This document shows, in pieces, positions 1 to 8,150 of a stretch of 64,000 nt of DNA. Origin of the DNA: Mucilaginibacter mali (GTDB lineage: Bacteria; Bacteroidota; Bacteroidia; Sphingobacteriales; Sphingobacteriaceae); NCBI RefSeq assembly GCF_013283875.1, contig NZ_CP054139.1:5022001-5086000 (forward strand). The letters run 5' to 3'. A program made the translations under genes and the position numbers. Each line of letters starts with the position of its first letter. The first letter of the stretch is position 1. The notes under the pieces are model-generated. The model saw only the letters and a program-made list of their open reading frames with translations. It was not told the DNA's origin and made no database searches.

Positions 1-200
1 GTACCGATGCCTGGCTGGCCAAGGGACAACAACCCCAGGCCGGCAGCATTGTGCTGATACATGGCAATGGCAATGAGCCGGTAGGCGTAAAGGATTTTAT
101 TAAGCTGCTACAATCAAAAACGCAGGCCATAGCCAATAAGCAATGGCTGCTTTATGATTTGCGGGAGAGTGTGGATGAGGAGTTTGGGGAGGTGAGGTAG
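1..200 (+). CDS. 3' end of an unknown gene (partial)
   Basis: An open frame enters from the left edge (codons in phase with position 3) and stops at TAG 198-200, giving about 65 residues. Visible pieces are a hydrophobic strand followed by a glycine-rich turn (IVLIHGNGNEP) and an acidic tail. The GSIVLIH stretch recalls the end of polysaccharide deacetylase-like or alpha/beta-type folds, but this is too little to assign a family. The upstream part lies outside the window. Confidence 0.55.
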   Translation, partial: TDAWLAKGQQPQAGSIVLIHGNGNEPVGVKDFIKLLQSKTQAIANKQWLLYDLRESVDEEFGEVR

Positions 201-248
201 GGGTTGGAGTGAACTAAATTGTCTCAAACGACAACCTTAAAAAACCAG

Positions 249-256
249 TATATTTG
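249..256 (+). promoter_or_regulatory. -7 promoter element of the lipoprotein gene
   Basis: TATATTTG matches the Bacteroidota -7 consensus TAnnTTTG exactly and sits 17 nt before the ATG at 274. No convincing TTTG is seen at the expected upstream distance, so the call rests on the -7 box alone. Confidence 0.45.
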
Positions 257-273
257 CGTAACAACCTTACGCT

Positions 274-942
274 ATGAAACCTTCATTTTGTGTTTATTTG
301 ATTGTATTTTACTTATTTGTTAATGCATGTAGCAATCCTCAATCGCATTCCGGTATAAGTCAAGCTAAAAAAGCACCGGCAACAAAAGTCGATACCACTA
401 AATCTTTTAAAATAGCAAATACCTGGGTAACTCCGAAACCCTCGCTTGATTTTAACGCCCTTAATAAATTTGCAGGCGACACACTTGATTTGGTAGTTTG
501 CGGGAAGTACGTTTATGAACCTTTTGGCGGCATTAAAAGCAAAAAGGATTTTAAATCAAGCCTATTGAGCAGTTTTTTGGTGATTAATAGAATGGAAAGA
601 GAAGATTCGGGCACATTCGAATTTAATAGCCTGCGACACAACAAGAGTAAACTGCTCTTCTTTTTTGATACAGATCCCGAGGCATCAGCGCATTCATCTG
701 TTTTTAAAGGAGAAATATACGATGCGGATGTGCATTTTGTAAACGGGATAAAAATCGGAATGCCTACTGCGAATTTCTATAATACATTATTTGATTATTT
801 TCCAGTTGAATTGATCTCAAATTACCACGTTGTTGTTCTTGAATCGTGTGTTCAGGATATCATTCATACCTATACTTTTAAAAACGGGAAATTAGAATCG
901 GTAAAGTTTGCTAATGATAGTTATTGGAAGGTGGATTATTAA
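274..942 (+). CDS. Putative lipoprotein of unknown function
   Basis: The 222-residue protein starts with a short hydrophobic segment ending in VNACS, a lipobox-like motif, so the mature protein is probably lipid-anchored at Cys19 and faces the periplasm or outer surface. The rest is soluble, mixed alpha/beta in character, with no motif I recognise. The start is supported by the lipobox spacing and by the -7 element just upstream. It stands alone between an unknown gene and glnS, with repeats behind it. Its base composition is more AT-rich than that of glnS, which may mark it as accessory. Confidence 0.7.
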   Translation: MKPSFCVYLIVFYLFVNACSNPQSHSGISQAKKAPATKVDTTKSFKIANTWVTPKPSLDFNALNKFAGDTLDLVVCGKYVYEPFGGIKSKKDFKSSLLSSFLVINRMEREDSGTFEFNSLRHNKSKLLFFFDTDPEASAHSSVFKGEIYDADVHFVNGIKIGMPTANFYNTLFDYFPVELISNYHVVVLESCVQDIIHTYTFKNGKLESVKFANDSYWKVDY

Positions 943-951
943 ATAGAATAA

Positions 952-1088
952 ATGCCCTTCCGCTGGCGCACGCCTGTGGCGTGTGCCCCGTATACCCTTC
1001 CCCGCGTTAGTGATAGGAGCGGATACCGGCCCTGTGGCTAAGGCCTGAAGGCGTATGAGCGGATAGCACGGGCCGCAGGCAACGCCAT
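952..1088. repeat. Dispersed intergenic repeat, GGATA/CGGGCC type, copy 1
   Basis: The stretch contains a hairpin near 965-990 (GGCGCACGCC facing GGCGTGTGCC) and the signature GTTAGTGATAGGAGCGGATA followed by GAGCGGATAGCACGGGCC. A diverged copy in the opposite orientation lies at about 24733-24836. No coding potential is seen. Confidence 0.55.
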
Positions 1089-1097
1089 AATTAGTTT

Positions 1098-1190
1098 AAA
1101 TCAGGATTTCCCGGATTTTAGAATTCACAGAATTTATTTTACAGGTATCATTCTGTCCATTCGTTAATTCTGAAAATTCTGATTCAGACC
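1098..1190. repeat. AT-rich imperfect inverted repeat
   Basis: AATCAGGATT...GAATT.ACAGAATTT on the left is mirrored by AATTCTGAAAATTCTGATT on the right, forming a loose palindrome before glnS. With the preceding repeat it accounts for the 313-base gap before glnS. Related sequences are familiar from Bacteroidota intergenic regions; no second copy was seen here. Confidence 0.4.
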
Positions 1191-1241
1191 ATCGCTTCCC
1201 CTAAAATCCTATTAATCTGTTTAATCATGGTTCAGAATTAT

Positions 1242-1249
1242 TATTTTTG
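1242..1249 (+). promoter_or_regulatory. -7 element directly before glnS (possible leaderless start)
   Basis: TATTTTTG fits TAnnTTTG and is only six bases (CCGGGT) from the ATG at 1256. If used, transcription would begin at or within a few bases of the start codon. No clear -33 TTTG is seen. Confidence 0.45.
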
Positions 1250-1255
1250 CCGGGT

Positions 1256-2911
1256 ATGAGCGAAGAAAGATCATTAAATTTTTTAGAAGAGATAGTTGAA
1301 GAAGACATTGCCAGCGGCAAACATGGTGGCCGGGTGCTTACCCGTTTCCCGCCCGAGCCTAATGGCTACCTGCATATAGGGCACGCCAAATCCATCTGCC
1401 TTAACTTTGGGCTGGCGCAAAAATATAACGGTAAAACCAACCTGCGTTTTGATGATACCAACCCGGTAAAAGAGGACGTGGAATATGTAGACAGCATTAA
1501 AGAAGACGTAAAATGGCTGGGCTTTGAATGGGCCGAGGAATTGTACGCGTCCGACTATTTCGACAAGCTATATGAGTTGGCCGTAACGCTGATCAAAGCC
1601 GGTCTGGCTTACGTAGACGATAGCACCGCCGAGGAAATTGCCGCGCAAAAAGGTACGCCTACCGAACCGGGTACGCCCAACCAATACCGCAGTCGTACCG
1701 TTGAAGAAAACCTGCAACTGTTTGCCGATATGAAAGCGGGCAAATATCCCGACGGCGCCAAAGTATTGCGCGCCAAAGTAGACCTGGCCGCGCCCAACAT
1801 GCACCTGCGCGACCCGCTGATGTACCGCATTAAACACGCGCATCACCACCGCACCGGCGATGCCTGGTGCATATACCCCATGTATGATTTTGCCCACGGC
1901 CAAAGCGATGCCATTGAGCAGATCACCCACTCGATCTGTACGCTGGAGTTTATTCCGCACCGCGACCTGTATAACTGGTTCATCGAAAAACTGAACCTGT
2001 TCGATTCGCACCAGTACGAGTTTGCGCGCCTGAACATGACCTATACCGTAATGAGCAAGCGCAAGCTGCTGCAACTGGTAGATGACAACCATGTAGAGGA
2101 TTGGGACGACCCGCGTATGCCTACCATTAGCGGTATGCGCCGCCGTGGTTACCCCGCCGCCGCCATCCGCGAGTTTTGCGAACGTATTGGCGTGGCCAAG
2201 CGTGAAAACATGATAGACCTGAGTCTGCTGGAGTTTTGCGTTCGCGAGAACCTGAACAAGAGCACCTGGCGCCGCATGGCCGTTTTAGACCCGATAAAAC
2301 TGGTGATCACCAATTACCCGGAAGGCCAGACAGAAATGTTCAGCGGCGAGAATAATCCCGAAGTTGAGGGTGGTGACGGCAGCCGTGAGTTCCCTTTCAG
2401 CAAGGAGATATGGATAGAACGGGAGGACTTTATGGAAGAGCCGCCGAAGAAATTCTTCCGCCTGGGTGTCGGCCTGATGGTCCGCCTGAAGAACGCTTAC
2501 ATTGTTAAATGCGATAGCTTTGTTAAAGATGCCGAGGGCAACGTGACCGAAGTGCATTGCAGCTATATCCCCGAAAGCAAGTCGGGTAACGATACCAGCG
2601 GCTTAAGCCCTAAAGGTACCATCCACTGGGTGAGCGCCGCCCACGCCAAAACCGCCGAGGTACGCCTGTACGACCGCCTGTTCCGCGTGGAAGACCCAAG
2701 CAACGAAGAAGGTGATTTTAAAGAATACCTGAACCCGGATAGCCTGCAGATCATCAACGCCTACGTTGAACCCGCCCTGGCCGATGCCCAAATGGGCACC
2801 GCCGTCCAGTTTATGCGCAAAGGCTATTTTACCCTTGATAAACACAGCACCGCCAATAAATTAGTGTTTAACCGCACGGTTACACTGAAGGATGGCTGGA
2901 AAGTGAAGTAA
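1256..2911 (+). CDS. glnS: Glutamine--tRNA ligase
   Basis: The protein (551 aa) charges tRNA-Gln with glutamine in the cytoplasm. The class I signatures are clear: PPEPNGYLHIGHAKS with the HIGH motif at residues 40-43, and VMSKRKL, the KMSKS-like loop, near residue 266. The C-terminal half carries the anticodon-binding beta-barrels typical of GlnRS, and length fits the family. I start at ATG 1256. A TTG nine bases upstream would add only three residues and would lie inside the likely -7 promoter element. The gene converges with a lactonase gene, separated by a strong hairpin and a repeat. Confidence 0.97.
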   Translation: MSEERSLNFLEEIVEEDIASGKHGGRVLTRFPPEPNGYLHIGHAKSICLNFGLAQKYNGKTNLRFDDTNPVKEDVEYVDSIKEDVKWLGFEWAEELYASDYFDKLYELAVTLIKAGLAYVDDSTAEEIAAQKGTPTEPGTPNQYRSRTVEENLQLFADMKAGKYPDGAKVLRAKVDLAAPNMHLRDPLMYRIKHAHHHRTGDAWCIYPMYDFAHGQSDAIEQITHSICTLEFIPHRDLYNWFIEKLNLFDSHQYEFARLNMTYTVMSKRKLLQLVDDNHVEDWDDPRMPTISGMRRRGYPAAAIREFCERIGVAKRENMIDLSLLEFCVRENLNKSTWRRMAVLDPIKLVITNYPEGQTEMFSGENNPEVEGGDGSREFPFSKEIWIEREDFMEEPPKKFFRLGVGLMVRLKNAYIVKCDSFVKDAEGNVTEVHCSYIPESKSGNDTSGLSPKGTIHWVSAAHAKTAEVRLYDRLFRVEDPSNEEGDFKEYLNPDSLQIINAYVEPALADAQMGTAVQFMRKGYFTLDKHSTANKLVFNRTVTLKDGWKVK

Positions 2912-2963
2912 GAACCCTTACCCCGCAACCCTCTCCGAGGGAGGGGGAGGACTATAGAATAAT

Positions 2964-3007
2964 AACGCACGAACGGCGATTGGAAATCCAATCGCCGTTC
3001 GTGCGTT
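2964..3007. terminator. Perfect 20-bp hairpin between convergent genes
   Basis: Arms 2964-2983 and 2988-3007 are exact reverse complements (AACGCACGAACGGCGATTGG on the left) with a four-base loop. A short T run follows. It probably ends glnS transcription and possibly acts in both directions, though part of it may belong to a repeat family. Confidence 0.6.
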
Positions 3008-3017
3008 TTATACCTAC

Positions 3018-3112
3018 CGTCATCGTGAGTCGCTTCTATCAGCGGCGAACGATCCCCGATAAGCAGATCCGCTCTGTATACCGGGGATCGTTCGCTATCG
3101 CTCACGATGACG
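3018..3112. repeat. Palindromic repeat with nested arms
   Basis: Outer arms CGTCATCGTGAG (3018-3029) and CTCACGATGACG (3101-3112) and inner arms GCGAACGATCCCCG (3045-3058) and CGGGGATCGTTCGC (3082-3095) pair perfectly. This resembles the GTCATTGCGAG palindromes at 27762 and 51657 in plan but has different inner arms. Confidence 0.65.
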
Positions 3113-3122
3113 AATTATCGAA

Positions 3123-4265
3123 CTACTCCGCAGCCGTAAACTTCAAACAGCTCGGGTTACCGAAATTGATCTTCGAGTTGGTAAGCGTTAGTTTACCGGT
3201 TTGTTTATTGATGCGGTAAACGTAAATATCATCGCTGTTTTGGTTGGCCACCAGCAGGTAACCGCCGGTTGGGTCTATCACAAAATTGCGCGGGGTTTTG
3301 CCCATGCTCGATTTGCGTTCTACGAAGGTCAAACGACCATTATCCGGGTTGATGGAAAATACTACAATTTCGTTGGCATCACCGCGGTTGGTAGCGTAAA
3401 GGAATTTACCATCCGGCGATACGTGGATATCCGCCGCGCCAACGGCACCTTTAAAACCATCGGCCACCAGGCTGATAGCTTCCAGTTGTTTCGATTTGGG
3501 GCCATCGTAATCGTATACATAAATCACGCCACCCATTTCGGTGATGAGGTACATATATTTTTTATCGGGCGTAAAATCAATGTGGCGCGGGCCATGGCCG
3601 CCAACAACGCTTAACGATGAGGGGTCGGCTGCAACAAGTGGCTGGTCGGCGCCCGGTTTGTAGCGGTAAAAGTTCAGCTTATCGGTGCCCAGATCGGTAT
3701 ACAACAGGTACTTTTCATCGGGCGATAGCACGGCGGTGTGCACGTGTGGTTTTTCCTGGCGGTCTTTGTTGGGGCCGTGGCCTTCATCCTGTATGGTTTG
3801 CACTACGGGCATCAGCGAACCATCTTTAGCTACCGGCAGTACCGACAGTGAACCGCCGGCGTAGTTGGCTACAAACACGTGCTTCTGCGCCTTATCAACC
3901 GAGATATAGCATGGCCCGGCGCCGGTTGTGGGTTGTTTGTTGATCACAGCAATTGTACCAACCTTAGGCTCGAAAGAAAAAGCGGTTACGCTGCCTTTGC
4001 GGTCGTTGCCTACCTCGTTTACCGAATAAACAAATTTGTTGTTTTTGCTGATGCACAGGTACGATGGATTGTCGATCCCTTCAACCTGCGTTAGGTAGGC
4101 CGTGCGACCGGTCTCGGTATAAAAGCGGAAAACCGATATGCCTTTGTTGGTACCGGTAGTATAACCGCCGATGATGAGATCGTATGTTTTAGGGGTGTTA
4201 TCCTTTTTTTGCGCGAATACGCCGGCGGCTAACAGCATTACCGGCAAAAGCATCAGTTTTTTCAT
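3123..4265 (-). CDS. Secreted lactonase-family beta-propeller
   Basis: The protein (380 aa) belongs to the seven-bladed propeller family that includes 6-phosphogluconolactonase. Repeated strand motifs such as GPCYISVDKAQKHVFVANY, GPRHIDFTPDKKYMYLITE and PRNFVIDPTGGYLLVANQN mark the blades. A signal peptide (MKKLMLLPVMLLAAGVFAQ) directs it to the periplasm, so a role in the cytosolic pentose phosphate pathway is doubtful; the substrate is unknown. A longer frame opens 54 bases upstream, but the signal peptide fixes the start at 4265. It converges with glnS. Confidence 0.85.
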   Translation of the reverse strand: MKKLMLLPVMLLAAGVFAQKKDNTPKTYDLIIGGYTTGTNKGISVFRFYTETGRTAYLTQVEGIDNPSYLCISKNNKFVYSVNEVGNDRKGSVTAFSFEPKVGTIAVINKQPTTGAGPCYISVDKAQKHVFVANYAGGSLSVLPVAKDGSLMPVVQTIQDEGHGPNKDRQEKPHVHTAVLSPDEKYLLYTDLGTDKLNFYRYKPGADQPLVAADPSSLSVVGGHGPRHIDFTPDKKYMYLITEMGGVIYVYDYDGPKSKQLEAISLVADGFKGAVGAADIHVSPDGKFLYATNRGDANEIVVFSINPDNGRLTFVERKSSMGKTPRNFVIDPTGGYLLVANQNSDDIYVYRINKQTGKLTLTNSKINFGNPSCLKFTAAE

Positions 4266-4354
4266 TACAGACAGAATTGTTACGGTATGCAAGGTAGTAA
4301 AATATGTAAAAGAATGCATGGCGGAGAGGAGATATAGGGTGATGGGACAGATTC

Positions 4355-4483
4355 GGCTAAAGCCAGCTTATTGCTAACAAAGGTTCCGTTGGTTAAAACC
4401 AACGGCAATGAAATGTGGGATTCTTATTCATTGCCGTCCCTTTTAAGGGACGGATAATAAACAGCAGATATAGGGCTTTAGCC
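4355..4483. repeat. Dispersed palindromic repeat bounded by GGCTAAAGCC
   Basis: GGCTAAAGCC (4355-4364) is mirrored by GGCTTTAGCC (4474-4483). Inside are a hairpin CCGTTGGTT-AA-AACCAACGG (4386-4405) and CAATGAA/TTCATTG arms with GTCCC/GGGAC. It fills the space between the aat and lactonase genes and has no coding content. Confidence 0.6.
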
Positions 4484-4499
4484 AAACCGACATAGCAGA

Positions 4500-5132
4500 T
4501 TACCCCTTCCTCAACTCCCGTATATACTCCTCCCTGCTGATCATCCCAGCCCCCATCGATTCCAGGTGTTCGGTATGCATCTGGCAATCTATCAAATCGT
4601 ACAAACTGGTTTTACACAGGTATATCAAAGCTGTTTTCGATGCGTTGCTTACCTTGCTGAACATGCTTTCGCCGCAAAATACCCTGCCGACCCGCACGCC
4701 ATACAAACCACCCACCAGTTCATCATTCAGCCAAACTTCAACCGAGTGGGCATGCCCTAATTGATGCAGGCGGATATAGGCAGCTTTCATGTCATCGGTT
4801 ATCCAGGTGCCGTCCTGTCCCTCGCGTGGGGCGATTGAGCAGTTGCTGATGATATCGGCAAATGCGGTATCCATAGATATCCTGAACCTGCCCGACCTCA
4901 ACACCTGCCGCATTGACTTTGATATCTTCAATTGGTGAGGATACAGCACAAACCGCTCATGCGGCGAATACCATAGGATAGGCGTATCATCGCTATACCA
5001 GGGGAAGATCCCATTTTGATAAGCCAGCAACAGGCGTTGGGGTGATAGGTCGCCGCCTACGGCCAACAGGCCATCCTCTTCGGCCAGTTGGGGATCCGGG
5101 AATAGCAAACGTTCATCAAGGCGGAATATCAT
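4500..5132 (-). CDS. aat: Leucyl/phenylalanyl-tRNA--protein transferase
   Basis: This 210-residue enzyme adds Leu or Phe to N-terminal Arg/Lys of proteins, the bacterial N-degron step feeding ClpAP. Family motifs are FPDP, GLLAVGGDLSPQRLLLAY, GIFPWYS, WYSPHERFVL, GTWITDDMKAAY, HSVEVW and GGLYGV. A frame six codons longer exists, but a perfect TAnnTTTG promoter box lies between the two ATGs, so I start at 5132 (MIFRLDERLLFPDP), as in relatives. The C-terminus is short but complete (REEYIRELRKG). Confidence 0.93.
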   Translation of the reverse strand: MIFRLDERLLFPDPQLAEEDGLLAVGGDLSPQRLLLAYQNGIFPWYSDDTPILWYSPHERFVLYPHQLKISKSMRQVLRSGRFRISMDTAFADIISNCSIAPREGQDGTWITDDMKAAYIRLHQLGHAHSVEVWLNDELVGGLYGVRVGRVFCGESMFSKVSNASKTALIYLCKTSLYDLIDCQMHTEHLESMGAGMISREEYIRELRKG

Positions 5133-5137
5133 CGGCG

Positions 5138-5145
5138 CAAATTTA
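5138..5145 (-). promoter_or_regulatory. -7 element directly before aat
   Basis: On the minus strand TAAATTTG (exact TAnnTTTG) is followed by CGCCG and then the ATG at 5132. This five-base spacing implies a very short leader or a leaderless mRNA, and it decides the start of aat. Confidence 0.5.
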
Positions 5146-5173
5146 CGCATTGCGGGGCTATCGGAGGACTGAC

Positions 5174-5207
5174 AAAAAAAGCCCGTCGAACATACGTCAA
5201 CGGGCTT
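5174..5207 (-). terminator. Rho-independent terminator after the DUF1059 gene
   Basis: Read on the minus strand, AGCCCGTTGA and TCGACGGGCT form a nine-to-ten-base stem with one G-U pair, followed by seven T. It lies 22 bases after the DUF1059 stop codon and upstream of aat. Confidence 0.8.
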
Positions 5208-5228
5208 CGCGCGTGCATTAAAGGTAGT

Positions 5229-5399
5229 TTATGCTTCCCTTATTAATGTTTTAATTTGCTCGGCCATATCGGGCGTAACAGTAGTTCCGTGTACAGAGCG
5301 GGCGTGTTCGGCAGCTATGGCCAGTACTTCTTCTTCAGTGTCGGCGGTTACTACGGCAGGGCAGTCAAAGCCGGCATCGGCGCAATTTAAAGTTTTCAT
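5229..5399 (-). CDS. DUF1059 family small protein
   Basis: A 56-residue protein beginning MKTLNCADAGFDCP. The N-terminal Cys6 and Cys13, an acidic middle (TADTEEEVLAIAAEHA) and a closing helix (MAEQIKTLIREA) match the small DUF1059 proteins, whose role is unknown. It has its own promoter (TTG-N18-TAATTTTG) and a good terminator, so it is a monocistronic gene. It is too short for many gene finders. Confidence 0.82.
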   Translation of the reverse strand: MKTLNCADAGFDCPAVVTADTEEEVLAIAAEHARSVHGTTVTPDMAEQIKTLIREA

Positions 5400-5438
5400 G
5401 ATGGTGTTTTTTAGCGGGTTGTTTTGTTAATGATGCAT

Positions 5439-5467
5439 CAAAATTAACCCCACATCATGCTTGTCAA
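5439..5467 (-). promoter_or_regulatory. Promoter of the DUF1059 gene
   Basis: On the minus strand TTG (5465-5467), 18 bases, then TAATTTTG (5439-5446), an exact -7 match. The predicted leader is about 35 nt. Confidence 0.65.
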
Positions 5468-5497
5468 CGGTATCAAAAGATACACAGGCTAAAATAT

Positions 5498-6127
5498 TTA
5501 TAAAATATCTATACGGCCCCGGTACAGCCTCACCATATTTTGCTTTTCATAGTCCTTCAGTATGCGCGATATTACAACCCTGGTTGTCCCCAGTTCGGAT
5601 GCCAGCTCCTGGTGTGAGAGATTAACAGAGGGACTGCCTGCCTCGCGCGATTTCTTTTTCAGGTACTCCAACACCCGTGTATCAATATGCTCAAATACGA
5701 TATCCTCGAAGGCATTGATCAGGTCATCATACCTTTTACGGAACATGTGCATCATATATGTATTCCACGCCGGATATTTCAATTGCCATTGCATCACCAG
5801 ATCGGCCGGGAAAACCAGTACTTCGGTAGGTTCGGTAGCCACACCGTGCGATGTGCTTTTGTTATTGAAATAGGCTGCCGCCAGCGACATGGTACACGTT
5901 TCCTCGGCCTTTACATGGTACAGGGATATCTCCCGGTCTTCCTTTTGCTGATAAACCCTGATGGCGCCGCTTAATACAATAGGCAAAAACTTTACATATT
6001 GCCCGTCGCGCACTACTACATCGCCTTTATTTAAACTAAGGGTTTTGCCATGCTGCAATAACTCTGCCTTCAGGTTAGGATCGCTAAAAAAACTGATCTT
6101 TTTGAAAATATCTGTACTGGTTTCCAT
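5498..6127 (-). CDS. Crp/Fnr-family transcriptional regulator
   Basis: The 209-residue protein has an N-terminal cyclic-nucleotide-binding-like jelly roll (about residues 10-120; KGDVVVRDGQ and VLSGAIRVY are typical) and a C-terminal winged helix (LSHQELASELGTTRVVISRILKDYE, about 168-193). No cysteine cluster for an iron-sulfur centre is seen, so it is not an oxygen-sensing FNR proper. It is a single-gene unit downstream of the DUF3857 operon on the same strand. The ligand and targets are not evident. Confidence 0.88.
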   Translation of the reverse strand: METSTDIFKKISFFSDPNLKAELLQHGKTLSLNKGDVVVRDGQYVKFLPIVLSGAIRVYQQKEDREISLYHVKAEETCTMSLAAAYFNNKSTSHGVATEPTEVLVFPADLVMQWQLKYPAWNTYMMHMFRKRYDDLINAFEDIVFEHIDTRVLEYLKKKSREAGSPSVNLSHQELASELGTTRVVISRILKDYEKQNMVRLYRGRIDIL

Positions 6128-6208
6128 AATTAAACATTAATTACCGGCTACGGAATAGACCATGTAATTTACATCATTAATTATTTAATAACCAATTATT
6201 TATCCTTG

Positions 6209-8143
6209 CTACACCTTCTTTTTGATCACCATTTTCTTATTCTGTGCCTTTGCTATATCCTCCATATATTGCTGCATTTCGGTGTATTTGGTAGCGGGCA
6301 CCACCTGGTTATCTAAAATGAATTTCACTTTGGATGTTACCTGGTTTTTAGCCTTATCGTACAGGTAACTGGCCTCAAAGTTTCCGTAGCTAAACTTCAG
6401 TTTTACATCGGCAGGTAGTGTTTCCATTTCAAAACCGGCAGGCAGATCTATCGTGGTTACACACGTTTTTTGCATGGGGTGATCGAAATAATAATCGGTT
6501 TTACGCTTTTCCAGTTCGGGCATGGTGGCGCGCCAGATATCAAAAACATTAGCCTTATAAAATTGCTTATCGCCAACGGCCAGGTCAAAAAGGCGGTCGT
6601 ATTCCAGGGCGATGTTCATCTCCTTGGTGCCATCCTTATCGGGCGACAGCTTAAAGTTGAAGGCGATAGGCTGTTTAAGATTAAGGTAACGGATAAGATA
6701 GGCCTTTTGCTCGTCCAGCTTTTGCGATTCAAGGCCCAGGTACATGCTGCGGTATTCGCCGGTCGAGAGGAACTTCAGGTCGGCTTTGGCGCTGCCATCG
6801 GGATTAAGTGTTACATGCGCGTAACTATCAAATACGTTATCCTGCATGGTGCTTTTGGGCGTAGCCACCAGTTTGCCGCCTTCGGGAGTGATCAGCAGGG
6901 CGTTGCGGTTTTCGGTAAAGGTACCCAGTTTGCCAAAGGGCTGTGTGTTGCTGGTACACTCCAGCCAGGTGGTATCGCCTTTAAGGGGCACGCATAATAT
7001 CACATGGTTAAACACGTTAGCCGGGAATTTCGGATCGGCCGGGCGCTCGTTGGTGCCCGCGTTGATAATGGCATAGCACGATGGGATATCAACCGCGCGC
7101 AGCAAAGCGCCCATATAATTGGTAAGCGCCTTGCAATCGCCATATTTTTTCTGATCGACAAACGTAGCCGGGAATGGTTTTAAGCCGCCAATACCCAGCT
7201 GCACACTTACATAACGCACATTTTTTTGCAGGTAGTTGTACAGAAAGCGTACCTTATCTTTATCGGTTTTTATGGTGTCGGTCATTTTTTTGATCTCGGC
7301 GGCACGGGCGGGGCTAAGTGTGTTTACATCGGCGTTAAGGCCGTTTATCCATTTGCCAAAATTTTGCCAGTTATCAAAAGTGCCCGGCAGGCCATAATAC
7401 TCGAAGCTATTGGTAGCGAAGGCTATCTTTTGCTGCATTTGCCATGGCAGGGTGTTTTCTTCGGGCTTGGCAGCCTTTAGGTTTTTTACCTGCCAGCTAT
7501 AGGTTTCCATATCGCCCTGTGTGCCTTTTTCGGGATTAGCGACAATATTAAAAGCCTGGTACCGGAAGCCAACCGCCGGATTTACCGCTACCTTACACAG
7601 CGCGGTTTGTACAGCAATTTCTTCCTGCGGCCGTATCATCCACGAGCCAAGCGAGATAAAGCTGGAGATATCTTCTTCGTAACTGATCTCGATAGTGGTA
7701 GGGTAGCTGGGGATGGTATGTTGCAGCAGCAATACGCGATCATCGGTAACAATGGTTTCATCATCGCTGGCGGCGCGGTCGTACATATCGCTTTTATGGT
7801 ATTTTTTTAATATCTGGCCGGTAGCGCTGTATACTTTTACTTCGATATCAGCATAGGTATCGTACTTGCGGTTGTAAAGCATGCCAATTTCGCCAACATG
7901 GTCGCCCTTTTCGTTTAAAACGGTGGTAATACTGTGATGCTTTAATACCTCACGCCCCGGCGCTTTAATGATGATATCATCCATTGTATAGCGTATTACG
8001 GCGTTGGCATCAGTTTTTAACGAATCGGGTATGCCGGAAGCGAGGTAATACTCTTTAGGTATGTTTTTATCCTGGGCATGGGCAAAAATAATGGTTAGCA
8101 CCATGGCGGTACATAACCCCCAGCCCCTTATCATCATCCTCAT
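6209..8143 (-). CDS. DUF3857/transglutaminase protein with intact catalytic residues
   Basis: The 644-residue secreted protein has a signal peptide (ending FAHAQ), an N-terminal DUF3857 region of roughly 250 residues, and a transglutaminase-like core. Core signatures are YGDCKALTNYMGALL, with the expected catalytic Cys, FNHVILCVPL, with the expected His, and WLECTSNTQPFG. It ends in a beta-rich domain. It is the last gene of a three-gene run of homologues, seven bases behind its neighbour. Activity is unknown; family members are thought of as periplasmic cysteine-protease-like or peptide-handling proteins. Confidence 0.85.
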   Translation of the reverse strand: MRMMIRGWGLCTAMVLTIIFAHAQDKNIPKEYYLASGIPDSLKTDANAVIRYTMDDIIIKAPGREVLKHHSITTVLNEKGDHVGEIGMLYNRKYDTYADIEVKVYSATGQILKKYHKSDMYDRAASDDETIVTDDRVLLLQHTIPSYPTTIEISYEEDISSFISLGSWMIRPQEEIAVQTALCKVAVNPAVGFRYQAFNIVANPEKGTQGDMETYSWQVKNLKAAKPEENTLPWQMQQKIAFATNSFEYYGLPGTFDNWQNFGKWINGLNADVNTLSPARAAEIKKMTDTIKTDKDKVRFLYNYLQKNVRYVSVQLGIGGLKPFPATFVDQKKYGDCKALTNYMGALLRAVDIPSCYAIINAGTNERPADPKFPANVFNHVILCVPLKGDTTWLECTSNTQPFGKLGTFTENRNALLITPEGGKLVATPKSTMQDNVFDSYAHVTLNPDGSAKADLKFLSTGEYRSMYLGLESQKLDEQKAYLIRYLNLKQPIAFNFKLSPDKDGTKEMNIALEYDRLFDLAVGDKQFYKANVFDIWRATMPELEKRKTDYYFDHPMQKTCVTTIDLPAGFEMETLPADVKLKFSYGNFEASYLYDKAKNQVTSKVKFILDNQVVPATKYTEMQQYMEDIAKAQNKKMVIKKKV

Positions 8144-8150
8144 TATATAT

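Noticed and set aside
1568..2092. A 174-residue minus-strand frame inside glnS
   Set aside because: It lies fully within a certain gene, has no family motif and reflects codon bias on the opposite strand.
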